Source of the DNA: Liolophura sinensis
Lineage: Eukaryota > Mollusca > Polyplacophora > Chitonida > Chitonidae
Direction: 5' to 3'
Assembly: GCF_032854445.1 (NCBI RefSeq)
Contig: NC_088299.1
Location: 1,465,001-1,525,000 of the forward strand
DNA: 60,000 nucleotides
The position numbers and the translations under genes are program-made. A model generated the notes under the pieces. That model was not told the origin of the DNA and ran no database searches. It saw nothing but the letters and a program-made list of their open reading frames with translations. Below, piece by piece: positions 49,135 through 58,506 of the stretch. Each line of letters begins with the position of its first letter. The stretch's first letter is position 1.

Positions 49135-50362
49135 GCCCATGGTGACAATAAGCGGGCCCATGGTGACAATAAGCGGACCTTGGTGACAGTAAGCAGGCAC
49201 ATGGTGACAATAAGTGGGCCCATGGTGACAGTGAACGGGCCCATGGTTACAGTAAGCGGGCCTTGGTGACAATAAGCGGGGCCTTGGTGACAATAAGCGA
49301 GGCCTTGGTGACAATAAGTGGGCGCATGGTGACAGTAAGCAGGCCTATGGTGACAATAAGCAGACCCATGGTGACAGTAAGCGGGCCCTTGGTGACAATA
49401 AGTGGGCCCATGGTGACAATAAGTGGGCCCATGGTGACAGTAAGCAGGCCTTGGTGACAATAAGCGGGCCTTGGTGACAGTAAGCAGGCATGCGGTGACA
49501 ATAAGCACGCCTTGGTGACAATAAGCGGGCCCTTGGTGACAGTAAGCAGGCCCATGGTGACAATAAGCGGGCCCATGGTGACAGTAAGCGGGCCCTTGGT
49601 GAGAATAGGTGGGCCCATGGTGACAGTAAGCAGGCCTTGGTGACAATAAGTGGGCCCATGGTGACAGTAAGCAGGCATGTGGTGACAATAAGCAGGCCTT
49701 GGTGACAAGAAGCGGACCCATGGTGACAGTAAGCGGGCCCATGGTGACAGTAAGCAGGCCTTGGTGACAATAAGCGGACCCATGGTGACAGTAAGCGGGC
49801 CTTTGGTGACAATAAGCGGGCCCATGGTGACAGTACGCAGGGCCTTGGTGACAGTAAGCAGGCCTTGGTGAGAGTAAGCGGACCCATGGTGACAGTAAGC
49901 GGGCCCTTGGTGACAATAAACGGGCCCATGGTGACAGTAAGCGGGGCCTTGGTGACATTAAGCAGGCCTTGGTGAGAGTAAGCGGACCCATGGTGACAGT
50001 AAGCGGGCCCTTGGTGACAATAAGCGGGCCCATGGTGACAGTAAGCGGGCCTATGGTGACAGTACGCGGGGCCTTGGTGACAGTAAGCGGACCCATGGTG
50101 ACAGTAAGCGGGCCCTTGGTGACAATAAGCGCGCCCATGGTGACAATAAGCAGGCCTTGGTGACAATAAGCGGACCCATGGTGACAGTAAGCGGGGCCTT
50201 GGTGACAGTAAGCAGGCCTTGGTGAGAGTGAGCGGACCCATGGTGACAGTAAGCGGGCCCTTGGTGACAATAAGCGGGCCTATGGTGACAGTAAGCGAGC
50301 CTTGGTGACAGTAAGCGGGCCCATGGTGACAGTAAGCGGACCCATGGTGACAGTAATCGGCC
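49135..50362. repeat. About 21-bp minisatellite, close to 60 units
   Basis: Unit: GCGGGCCCATGGTGACAGTA A, with variants GGCCTTGG / GGCCCTTGG and ACAATAAG / ACAGTAAG, so unit length varies by one base (20-22). GGGCCC and CCATGG are palindromes inside each unit. Minus-strand frames of up to 394 codons (reading like YCHHGPAYCHQ and LLSPWARLLSPR) and plus-strand frames are open through it. They shift register with each unit-length change and are not treated as genes. Confidence 0.97.
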
Positions 50363-51734
50363 CTTTTGCACAGGCTATTGATGTTCTTTGAAGACAACTT
50401 GTCTTCCTCCGGCACAGCATTCATCTGGATGCACCATTCAGATTAGTTTCTAGTATACATGAGAGGTGTTGCATGATTTTTTGATTTTTTTTTTTTCTTT
50501 GTCTTTAGATCATTTTTGACATTTCCTTTTACAGACTGAGAGGGGCGACTGCATATTAACATAAACCATTGATGGCTGACCTTTCTGTCTCGATTCGTGA
50601 CTATTGAATATTTGTAAAAAGTGATGTTAAGACCAATTGCTGATGTTGTGAGCTCAGTCAATCTAGTCTGATGCTCTAGGTTGTAAGTTTTCTGGGCAGA
50701 TCTTCACACTTCACTGGACTGGTATCCTGAAATACATGTAACAGTAACTGCAATGTCTGCCGATTATCATTTTATGGCATCAACAAGGAGGCCAGCTTGA
50801 GTTCATATATATACATGTAGGCAGTGATAATTACTTCAATCAATGAAGTATAGTGACATACAAAACATTCAATTTTAATATCTCAAATGGTTTGTCGAAA
50901 CAAAAAAAAAAATCAAATTCAGTTAAAGAAAGAACTCATTTTCGTCCAGAAAGTTGTGATTGGTATGTGGAAAAATTACTTCTATGAACCCTGAAACATT
51001 GCCCTTCACAGTCATCTATTCTAATTAAATATTTTTGTAGTGGTACATGCATATATTTGTTTGTGTATTGAAATATTTAGTAGAAATTGGCAATGTTTTT
51101 TAGGGATATCACATGTGCTGCAAGCAGAGATATATATATGTGTATTTGTGCCTTCCAAAAGATTGTGACTCAAAAGTGCAGTTATCCAGCTGTGAGAATG
51201 TTGTAGTTTTGTGTGCAGAAGAGATTGCACAAATTCCCCGCAGGGCTCTGATTTGAGCGTGACTTGACCTGCCAGTTGCTACTCTCCAGATGAAGTGATT
51301 GGACAAATTTGCCCACATTTTGGAACTCTCAGGGAAGAAACAGAAATGATGGCAAGAGAGATTTGCCTAACCCCTTGGTACATAGAAGATCTGACGGGGG
51401 TAAATAGCTGTTAACAAGATCAGTGTGCAGCTTCTGAGTTTTTTACCTGACATTTTTGTGATCTAGGCTATTTGCTCTAATCCCAGGTGTTCCATGTGAC
51501 AGCCATGTGCCTCAAGACGCACACCTTAAACATCCCCAGATGGCCCACAGAACTGTGACTACCAGGCCCAGCTCACCCCCCATAGACTTTTAGCTAACAC
51601 CCTGAGGAGTTCTGATCCGTTTCACCCCCTGGCAGTGATTTAGCAGAATCTATACACGTAGGACAAGTTAACATCAGGAATACGTAATGACCTAACCTTG
51701 AGATACATATAGAGGACATAAAAGAAATTCACAT

Positions 51735-51950
51735 TTAATTGTAGTTATTTGATTGGTGTTTATTGTTGTAGTTTAATGTATTTTGATTAGGTGATTAGGT
51801 CTATGGTTCTTGGATTTCCTCGAGTACCCGGAGTAAACCTTCTGACTTAAAACCGCAACTGAGCTGACAAGAGCTAGATTTGAGCTTGCTGCCTCTGCAG
51901 CAAGACTAATGCTTTAGTGGAATGAGGGCTTCCTGTGTCCGATGTCCTCG
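51735..51950 (-). mobile_element. Possible tRNA-derived SINE (third family)
   Basis: On the minus strand a head with CCTCATTCCACTAAAGCATT and, about 40 bases later, GAGCTCAAATCTAGCTCTTG resembles box A and box B spacing, followed by TCCGGGTACTCGAGG and a tail AACACCAATCAAATAACTAC that equals the SINE A tail. Heavily mutated, so this is a tentative call. Confidence 0.45.
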
Positions 51951-52835
51951 AGTGGCAAAGTTTCTCATTTTATATAGTTTTCTAGCCCATCATATACATG
52001 TATGCATACATACTCTAAAGTACATATGTTATGTAAATGTTGGTGGATAGGTTCAACATTTTATTTAGCCTGTAAAAAAAAAATAAACAGATTTCAAAAT
52101 GTGTTGTTAAGTATGGGTTTCTTCATGTTCGTCATTGTAACGTTGGTTTCATTTATTCACCATAGTTAAATATACATGCATAATAAGGTGATGTGTGTAA
52201 ATATACAAGTTCATCCACAGTCGATCTACATCATTTGTCGGAGGTCAGCATTGACTCTGTTAAATTGTGTTTGTGTCTTTCCCCGTGCCATGTGTTACTG
52301 GAAAAGATTGAGCTGCTCAGTCACTTAAGTCACTGCCTGAAACAATTTTCAGAGAATGACCAGCCACATCAAATATTGTACATGTAATTATTAGGAGTCA
52401 GCCAGAGTTGACATGGCCTTGACAGTTTTACAGCCTAATTTAACTAATCAATGGTATTTCATCAGAAAATTGAAAAAGTCCAACATTTATTTCTTTTTCC
52501 ATGGGTTTGACCACCATCGGATTGGTCAACCGAACTGACCTTATTTACTGGACATTCATGCATGTTCACATTCCCATATTGATTTTGTCCATGAAGTTGA
52601 AAGATTCCGAACTGAAAACATTGTGCTTTGTCTAAAATTTGTTTTAGAAAATGTTTCATTGCGGAATTCATTTTAGTAAAACAAAAGGTGCCTTTCATCA
52701 ATATTTGAAACGTGTTCAACAGTATTGAACATCTTAAAATGAACTCAAATTGTGTTTTCACACATTTGAAAAGTTGACAACCCTTAATAAAGTACATGTA
52801 TGTTCATCAATCGTTTAATACTAATGTATTTTCAG

Positions 52836-52964
52836 AGCGACAGAGAATAAGAGACTGAAGGAGCTGGTCTCCCTGGAACTCTCATTTTTCAACTCCAATA
52901 TACAGCTGTTAAAGGAGGAGCTGTTAGAGCTAAACAGCTCAGTGGAGGTGTATCAGCATGACAG
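52836..52964 (+). CDS. Rhophilin, exon 3 (HR1 domain, second part)
   Basis: Acceptor TGTATTTTCAG, donor GTAAGG. Completes the split arginine codon and encodes residues 51-92: ATENKRLKELVSLELSFFNS, NIQLLKEELLELNSSVEVYQ, HD, then two bases of a serine codon. LELSF.NS..Q.LKEEL..L is diagnostic of the rhophilin HR1 domain (human RHPN2: LELSFVNSDLQMLKEELEGL). The heptad pattern is continuous with exon 2. Confidence 0.97.
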
Positions 52965-53360
52965 GTAAGGTGCAACACTCGTTATCTTTATAGTTTTCAT
53001 ACTGCGATGTCGTATGCTTTTTGGTTTTTCATTTCTCCCACCTGCACACATGGTACGGTTTTTCAACATTATCAATGTATACATCTAGATCATGTGATTT
53101 GTTCGCATGATTCCGTGTAATTTCCTAAAAACTGGACAACTTATTCCTATTGTCTGAGTACATGTACAAGAATGTAAAACACATTAAGACACCTTATAAT
53201 CACATTTGATTTAATCTGTGTCACATATTTTCTGGAAAGAATTCATTTCTTTCTTTCGTGGACAGATTGTTGGATGGAAATATTTTTCCTAATCAAGAGA
53301 CATGATCAAAGTTGCTTTCTCTTTTTATTGGTGTCCTTTGTGGTGACCCTTTGGGCTTGG

Positions 53361-53509
53361 TATTAACAGCTAGATCTCATTTATGATTGTAATAAACAGC
53401 TAGATCCCATTGATGGTCGTAATAAATGGCTAGATCCCATTGATGATAGTAATAAATGGCTAGATCCCATTGATGATAGTAATAAATGGCTAGATCCCAT
53501 TGACGATCG
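53361..53509. repeat. 30-bp minisatellite, 5 units
   Basis: Unit TAATAAATGGCTAGATCCCA TTGATGATAG, spaced exactly 30 bases. First and last units are diverged. Confidence 0.95.
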
Positions 53510-54907
53510 AATTCTTTAAATACATGAGGGATATATAGGATGATTGTATGCCTGTACATGTAACCTGTATCGGATAGTCGGCCCCATAAGTTACATGTTC
53601 CTCACAGTGGTCAGGGAAGATACCCATTCCGAAGCTAACCATTGATTGGTCGTGTTGACTGAACCAGCTACCTTCTTGACGAATCATAATTGTTCAGCAA
53701 AATATCTTGATTGACTAAACCCCTAGTTTGTTCTGATCACTTTTTTTCTAATACCGAGAATAAAGGAAAAAATGTCTGGAAACAAGGACATAAGTGTGAG
53801 TGCGTGAATGCATGACCCCACACACATGTACCACATGGTAAGTGGTGATGACCACAGTCTGGTAACAGGCCTGTTCATTGTTCAAGACAGATACTTACAT
53901 GCTTATGTATACATGTACTGTAGTAAATATTTGTGTGCTCTACAGAATGCGTCATGTGTAAAAATATATTTTCCTCAAACTATTTATATCGTTATGTGGC
54001 TATCTCAAGAGGATACAGCCTACTTAATGATGCTGAACATATGATTGGAGCTATTATTGTTGATCAAATAGAAAATCATATGTAAATGTATATCCTGTCT
54101 GAGGACATTCTTGTAGCCAGGTGGGAATAAAGGTGTCCTTGTTACCGGCAATGACAATCTCCAGTTATGGTACAGTTGGGGTGCTCGTGCTGATGCTGTG
54201 TTGGAAAGTGCACAAGAATTGTCATTTTATTAATTTAACTTGTTTTTGGTGGGTTACATCTAAATTAAAAATATGTATTGATTAATATGAAGATTTATTT
54301 CAGTTGTAAGTGTCTTCACACGAAAGATAATATGTTCAGATAGATAATGTATTCATCAGTAGTCATCTGCTGCAGTCTTAATTGCACGCATTGGCGTATA
54401 TTCTTCTATAACTGGCTATTAACTTCTATAACTTCTATATTCTACCCACAACTGGCATCAATGGAATCAAAGTGAAATGAATCATTTGATAAAACCATGT
54501 TATTCTGAAATCAGTATTGACTGGATTTCCTGTGAGCCTTCACTTGAAGTGTTGGCAGTTGCCATGTTTTTCATCACCATACACATGTGAATTTTAAGGA
54601 TTAACTGTTCTGTCTGCGCTGTAGCTTAGTGTTTGTGTACAGTGTCCAAGCAACGCTCTGGTAAATGTAGTGTGGTGTTTTGTATTTACATTGCCATGAG
54701 TCTGATGCGAATGTTTGAGCACGTCCAACATTTAGTGACGCTGGAGCAATTTTCAAAAACTTTCTCGTAACTTTTTCGCAGATGGTGTTGTCATGCGGTT
54801 AATAAAACCCCATAAAGTGATGTGATTGATGAGGATAGGCACAAAAAGTGACTTCATTAGACAGTGAGATGGACCTTATACAGGAAGCCACCATTGTGAT
54901 ACAGTTA

Positions 54908-55096
54908 CTGTATTTCACCTAAAATTTGGTGTATTAAAATGCATTCATAAAAGCACGTAGAAGGTCTTAATTTTTCTGATTAGAAACTAATTAAACTTAA
55001 CAATAATCTTGTAAGTGGAGCAGTTAGCTAGATGAATCAGTCAGAATCAAGCTTTATGTGCCACGTAAAAAATGCTCAATTTTAAGTTATTTATAG
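54908..55096 (+). mobile_element. MITE family A copy 5
   Basis: Starts CTGTATTTCACCTAAAATTT, contains ATGCATTCATAAAAGCACGT, AGCTAGATGAATCAGTCAGA and ATCAAGC in the family order, and ends CAATTTTAAGTTATTTATAG, a decayed inverse of the start. Confidence 0.8.
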
Positions 55097-55537
55097 TAAA
55101 TGATGGTGAAAACTTAGAACAAACAAGATGACATGTCAAGCTTCAGCCATGACTGATTGTCTAGATGTTATCTCACACCTGTGCGGCCTGTGTAACTCCT
55201 ATTATTCGGCGGACAGTTTTAGTGTTCCAATGAAACAGTGACAGTTATGTAAAGACCTCTCCCAGCAACATGTACACATTTACTGATTGCTTCAGAATGG
55301 TTTCACCCCAAGTTTAGCATTTTTTTGGTGTATTAAACACCTGTCCTGTAAGTGGGCTCCTGGCCTGTTGGCTCTGAATATTAATAATAATAATAATAAT
55401 TTTTTTTTCAAGTTTTTCAAGTGACACATTTGACTTCATCAGATCAGAACTCACTAATCCTGTTTTTGCGTGTTTACTGACCAGATTAACATTCAGTTTA
55501 TCATTTATAACACTTGATATTTCTGTTTTCTCTCCAG

Positions 55538-55613
55538 CGTTGCAGCCAGCATCCCCATGATTCCCATGGGGCTGAAGGAAACCAAGGAAGTGGACTTCAA
55601 AATTCCTATTAAG
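55538..55613 (+). CDS. Rhophilin, exon 4 (HR1-BRO1 junction)
   Basis: Acceptor TTTTCTCTCCAG, donor GTGTGT. Encodes the end of a split serine and residues 94-118: VAASIPMIPMGLKETKEVDF then KIPIK. IPMIPMGLKETKE is almost identical to human rhophilins (PLIPLGLKETKD, PMIPLGLKETKE) and marks the start of the BRO1 domain. Confidence 0.97.
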
Positions 55614-56147
55614 GTGTGTATTTTTGAAAGTTCTACTTCATGTGTATAAATAAAAAGAACGTTTTTATATTCATGAAGGGTTTAAATGTGACCTAATGAA
55701 TAAATTTTTATTTTATTTATTTATTTGATTGGTGTTTTACGCTGTTCTAACTGTTCAAGAATATTTCATTTTTACGACGGCGACCAGAATTATGGTGGGT
55801 GGAAACCGGGCAGAGCTCGGAGGAAACCCAGGACCATCTGCAGGTTGCTGACAGACCTTCCCACTTAGGAGAGGAAGCCAGCATGGCATTAATTAAAGCA
55901 TACTAAGTATTATGACTTGTGACCTGTCTGGTTACCTAATGCAGGTTGCCCTAATGAATAAAGAAAAGTAACCTGGATGTATTAAGAGATGTGTTATGTG
56001 ATGTTGAATGTTGCAGATTTGTCAGTACAAAGAAATATATTGTTTGTCCTGCTGCCTTTGTAAAAGGTTAAAACAGAAGGAATCCCTGCACTTTTCAGCA
56101 AGTATTAAGTTTAATACTGATTTTCAATGTTTACATTTTGTTTTTAG
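55614..56147 (+). other. Rhophilin intron 4
   Basis: 534 bp, GTGTGT to TTTTTAG. About a third of it is the SINE at 55705-55885. Confidence 0.85.
55705..55885 (-). mobile_element. SINE family A copy in intron 4
   Basis: Minus-strand SINE A: CCATGCTGGCTTCCTCTCC, GTGGGAAGGTCTGTCAGCAA, CTCTGCCCGGTTTCCACCCA, CCATAATTCTGGTCGCCGTC, GAAATATTCTTGAACAG, tail AAATAAATAAATAAAAT. An extra CTAACTGTT lies within the otherwise conserved TTGAGTAC region. Confidence 0.92.
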
Positions 56148-56225
56148 GATTTTATTTTGGAGCATTACAGTGAAGATGGAGAATCGTACGACAGAGAAAT
56201 TCAGGAGTTAATGGACATCAGACAG
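56148..56225 (+). CDS. Rhophilin, exon 5 (BRO1 domain)
   Basis: Acceptor TTGTTTTTAG, donor GTATGG; phase 0 at both ends. Encodes residues 119-144, DFILEHYSEDGESYDREIQE then LMDIRQ. Human RHPN2 reads DFILEHYSEDGYLYEDEIAD then LMDLRQ. Confidence 0.98.
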
Positions 56226-56728
56226 GTATGGACATGATTCAGTGGGTTTGTGGCGCTATCAGTTATATACTTTGGCCATGTCATGCATTGTTGAGAAGTT
56301 TTGGTATATGATGTGGAGGTTCTAATGTGGAATGATCTCCCTTGAGGTCGCTCTTCCCATTCATGTAAATGTGATGAGGTGGGATCTCTAAAAATGGACT
56401 CACCCTCAAAAAAGCTGACACAGCTTTACAGATGGGTTGACTTTATGTTCCTGTTTTTGCACATCCATCAAAGTCTCATGACACAGTTCCTTGAGGTTCT
56501 ACAAAGAGATTAGACTGGTTGCTCTAATCTCTTCACAGTTTTCTTCCAAGGACAGGGCTGAAGTTCTGAGGACAAAAAGAGCCTGTTTTGAATCTTGGGT
56601 TGTAGAGAGAGCAGGCTTGACATCATATGGGTTGCCATCTGTAATCTTAGGACAGATTTAGTTGCCCAGTTTTAATTATATGATGGATCATAAGCATTGT
56701 CTGTTGCACGAGTCACGCCTGTAGACCT

Positions 56729-57112
56729 TCACAATATATACTACCAGCCCCGATAGCACAGTTGGTAGAGCGTCGGCTTCAGGAACGGTAGATCCAGGGC
56801 CAATCCTGGATCGAGTCACGTAAGACCTTAAAAGAGGAAGTTGTAACATCCTCGCTTAGGGGATGTTACAAGGGGATAGTGCAACGACTGGTTGACCCAT
56901 TTCAGTATAATGGCTCAGGCGGGACAGCTTACTTGCCTACGGTAAGGTGTCCTAGTGAAGCAGCACTAGATGAAAGAGTGGTGGAAATCCGTCCTGAGGC
57001 GCATTACATGCACTCGAAGGATTCTTTCGTCGTCATATGCCCAAAAAATTGTTAAGTACGATGTTAAACCCCAAGCACTCACTCACTCACTCATTCACTC
57101 ACAATATATACT
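56729..57112 (+). mobile_element. SINE family B, full length, perfect 14-bp target-site duplication
   Basis: tRNA-like head GCCCCGATAGCACAGTTGGT, AGAGCGTCGGCTTC with box A, then GGATCGAGTCA as box B; a unique body with the hairpin-like TTGTAACATCCTCGCTTAGG / GGATGTTACAAGG; 3' end AAATTGTTAAGTACGATGTT, AAACCCCAAGCACTCACTCA with a (CTCA)n tail. TCACAATATATACT at 56729-56742 is repeated exactly at 57099-57112. Confidence 0.96.
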
Positions 57113-57161
57113 TAGCTTGGAGATAAATAATGTAGATTTCTGCCAGAATGTCATCTTTCAG

Positions 57162-57431
57162 TGCTCATAGGAGCCTCCATGGCCAAGGGGGTTGGGACGC
57201 CAGTGCGGCGCAATGCGGTCTCTGTGAGTTCAATTCCAGCTCATGCTGGCTTCCTCTCCGGCCGTAAATGCGAACGTCTGCCAGCAACCTGTGGATGGTC
57301 GTGGGTTTCCCCTGGGTTCTGTCCGGTTTCCTCTCACCGTAATGCTGGTCGCCGTTAACTTTGTATAAGTGAAATATTCTTGAGAACAGCATTAAACACC
57401 AGTTGGATAAATAAATAAATCAAATGCTCAT
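57162..57431 (+). mobile_element. SINE family A, full length with tRNA-like head
   Basis: Head GGAGCCTCCATGGCCAAGGG (box A-like) and GTGAGTTCAATTCCAGCTCA (box B-like), core GGCTTCCTCTCCGGCCGTAA, CTGCCAGCAACCTGTGGATG, TTCTGTCCGGTTTCCTCTCA, CCGTAATGCTGGTCGCCGTT, AATATTCTTGAGAACAGC and an ATAAATAAATCAAAT tail. TGCTCAT at 57162-57168 is repeated at 57425-57431. Confidence 0.95.
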
Positions 57432-58381
57432 CAAACATATATTAACTTTGTTGTTAAGGCATCAAAATGTGTAAAGGGTTATGCAGTACAGGAAGAAAGT
57501 ATGGACTAAATGTAGCTCATGATAAGCGTTCAGATGAAAAATCCAGCATCTCTAGGGTTTTATGGTTTTGCCAGCCTGCCAGTTGGTAAAGACCTGACTC
57601 TGAATGCCTTGTACCTGCATGAATATGCAAACCTCTCCTGGTGTCACTGAGCATGTTTGTGTCGAGTTTAGGGGCTAATTGCAGTTTTGACTCCAGTCAA
57701 AATGTGATTTAAACAGTGTTTAATACAATGACATCAGAGTGATTAAAGAGAACATATTGATGTGCTATGTATTTTCTTGGTTGAATTCCACTGGAGAAGC
57801 AGCCCCCGGTTGTCAGGCCTTGGTCTCAACAACTTTGCAGTCAGGTTGCTTCCCAGAAGTTTTTTTTCAAGGGCAGGTACATATACAAGTACTGGCAGCT
57901 ATGTCGAACCACAATGGACAGATATTGCAGAGGGAGAGTTGTAGGTTTTGAGTTATTTTCCAAGGTCCATTTTTGTGGCATTTCAGGATGCATATTATAT
58001 GGTATTAGGCAGAGCCAAGAACACATTTTTGAGCATTTCTTCTTGAAATATGTTGTGAATGCTTTGACACTCACTAGGCAAGTTAATGTATAGGCCTAAT
58101 ATCACTGTTGTCAGAGCCCGCTAAACTCTGACCAATGTGTGTTTGGCTTGTTGTCGATTTCTGCTAGTACAAGTCTGTTTTCAGATAGTATAGTCACAAC
58201 AACCACAACTGCAAACTGCAGTGCCTTCAAAATCAGATTGAAAATGTGCATAAATTACATGGAAAGTTGATCTTTCAGATGCAAAAAGGTGGAGAAATTA
58301 GGGTAAAGTGTATGTTCTGCTTGTCAACAAGACGGGCCTTCTTATCTACATCCAGCTGTACGTGGGCATGTATATTTTCAG

Positions 58382-58506
58382 GCCGTGCGAACCCCTGTGC
58401 GTGATGAGACTGGTGTGGATCTCTTGTTCCAGTACTACAATCAGCTGTATTTCATGGAGAAGCGTTTTTTCCCCCCTGACAGACGGATAGGCATACACTT
58501 CACTTG
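58382..58506 (+). CDS. Rhophilin, exon 6 (BRO1 domain; gene continues beyond window)
   Basis: Acceptor TATATTTTCAG, donor GTGAGT. Phase 0 in, residues 145-185 then two bases of a tryptophan codon: [40 protein letters not shown] then T-W. RTP.RDE.GVELL and RFFPP.R..G..FTW are conserved in rhophilins. The rest of BRO1 and the PDZ domain must lie to the right of position 60000; no further exon is visible up to the edge. Confidence 0.97.

Larger units (their letters stand above)
38807..52835 (+). other. Rhophilin intron 2 (14 kb)
   Basis: Opens GTGGGT, closes TTTTCAG. Holds the 54-bp, 93-bp, about 25-bp and about 21-bp minisatellites, MITE-A and MITE-B copies and two SINE-like elements. No additional exon was recognised; homologues run directly from the exon 2 to the exon 3 residues. 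A (TA)n tract lies just before exon 2 at 38629-38648. Confidence 0.75.
52965..55537 (+). other. Rhophilin intron 3
   Basis: 2.6 kb, GTAAGG to TCTCTCCAG. Contains the 30-bp repeat at 53361-53509, a MITE-A copy at 54908, and an (AAT)n tract at 55379-55401. A possible further MITE-A end lies at 55306 (CACCCCAAGTTTAGCATTTT). No other exon seen. Confidence 0.75.
56226..58381 (+). other. Rhophilin intron 5
   Basis: 2.2 kb, GTATGG to ATTTTCAG. Contains a complete SINE B (56743-57098) and a complete SINE A (57169-57424) 70 bases apart in the same orientation. No other exon recognised. Confidence 0.8.

Noticed and set aside
49086-50424. Minus-strand frames of 394 and 359 codons as repeat proteins
   Set aside because: They follow the 21-bp minisatellite, change register whenever a unit is 20 or 22 bases, and overlap each other.
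56743-56816. tRNA gene at the head of SINE B
   Set aside because: Box A and B are present but the cloverleaf is degenerate and the sequence continues into a SINE body with target-site duplications.
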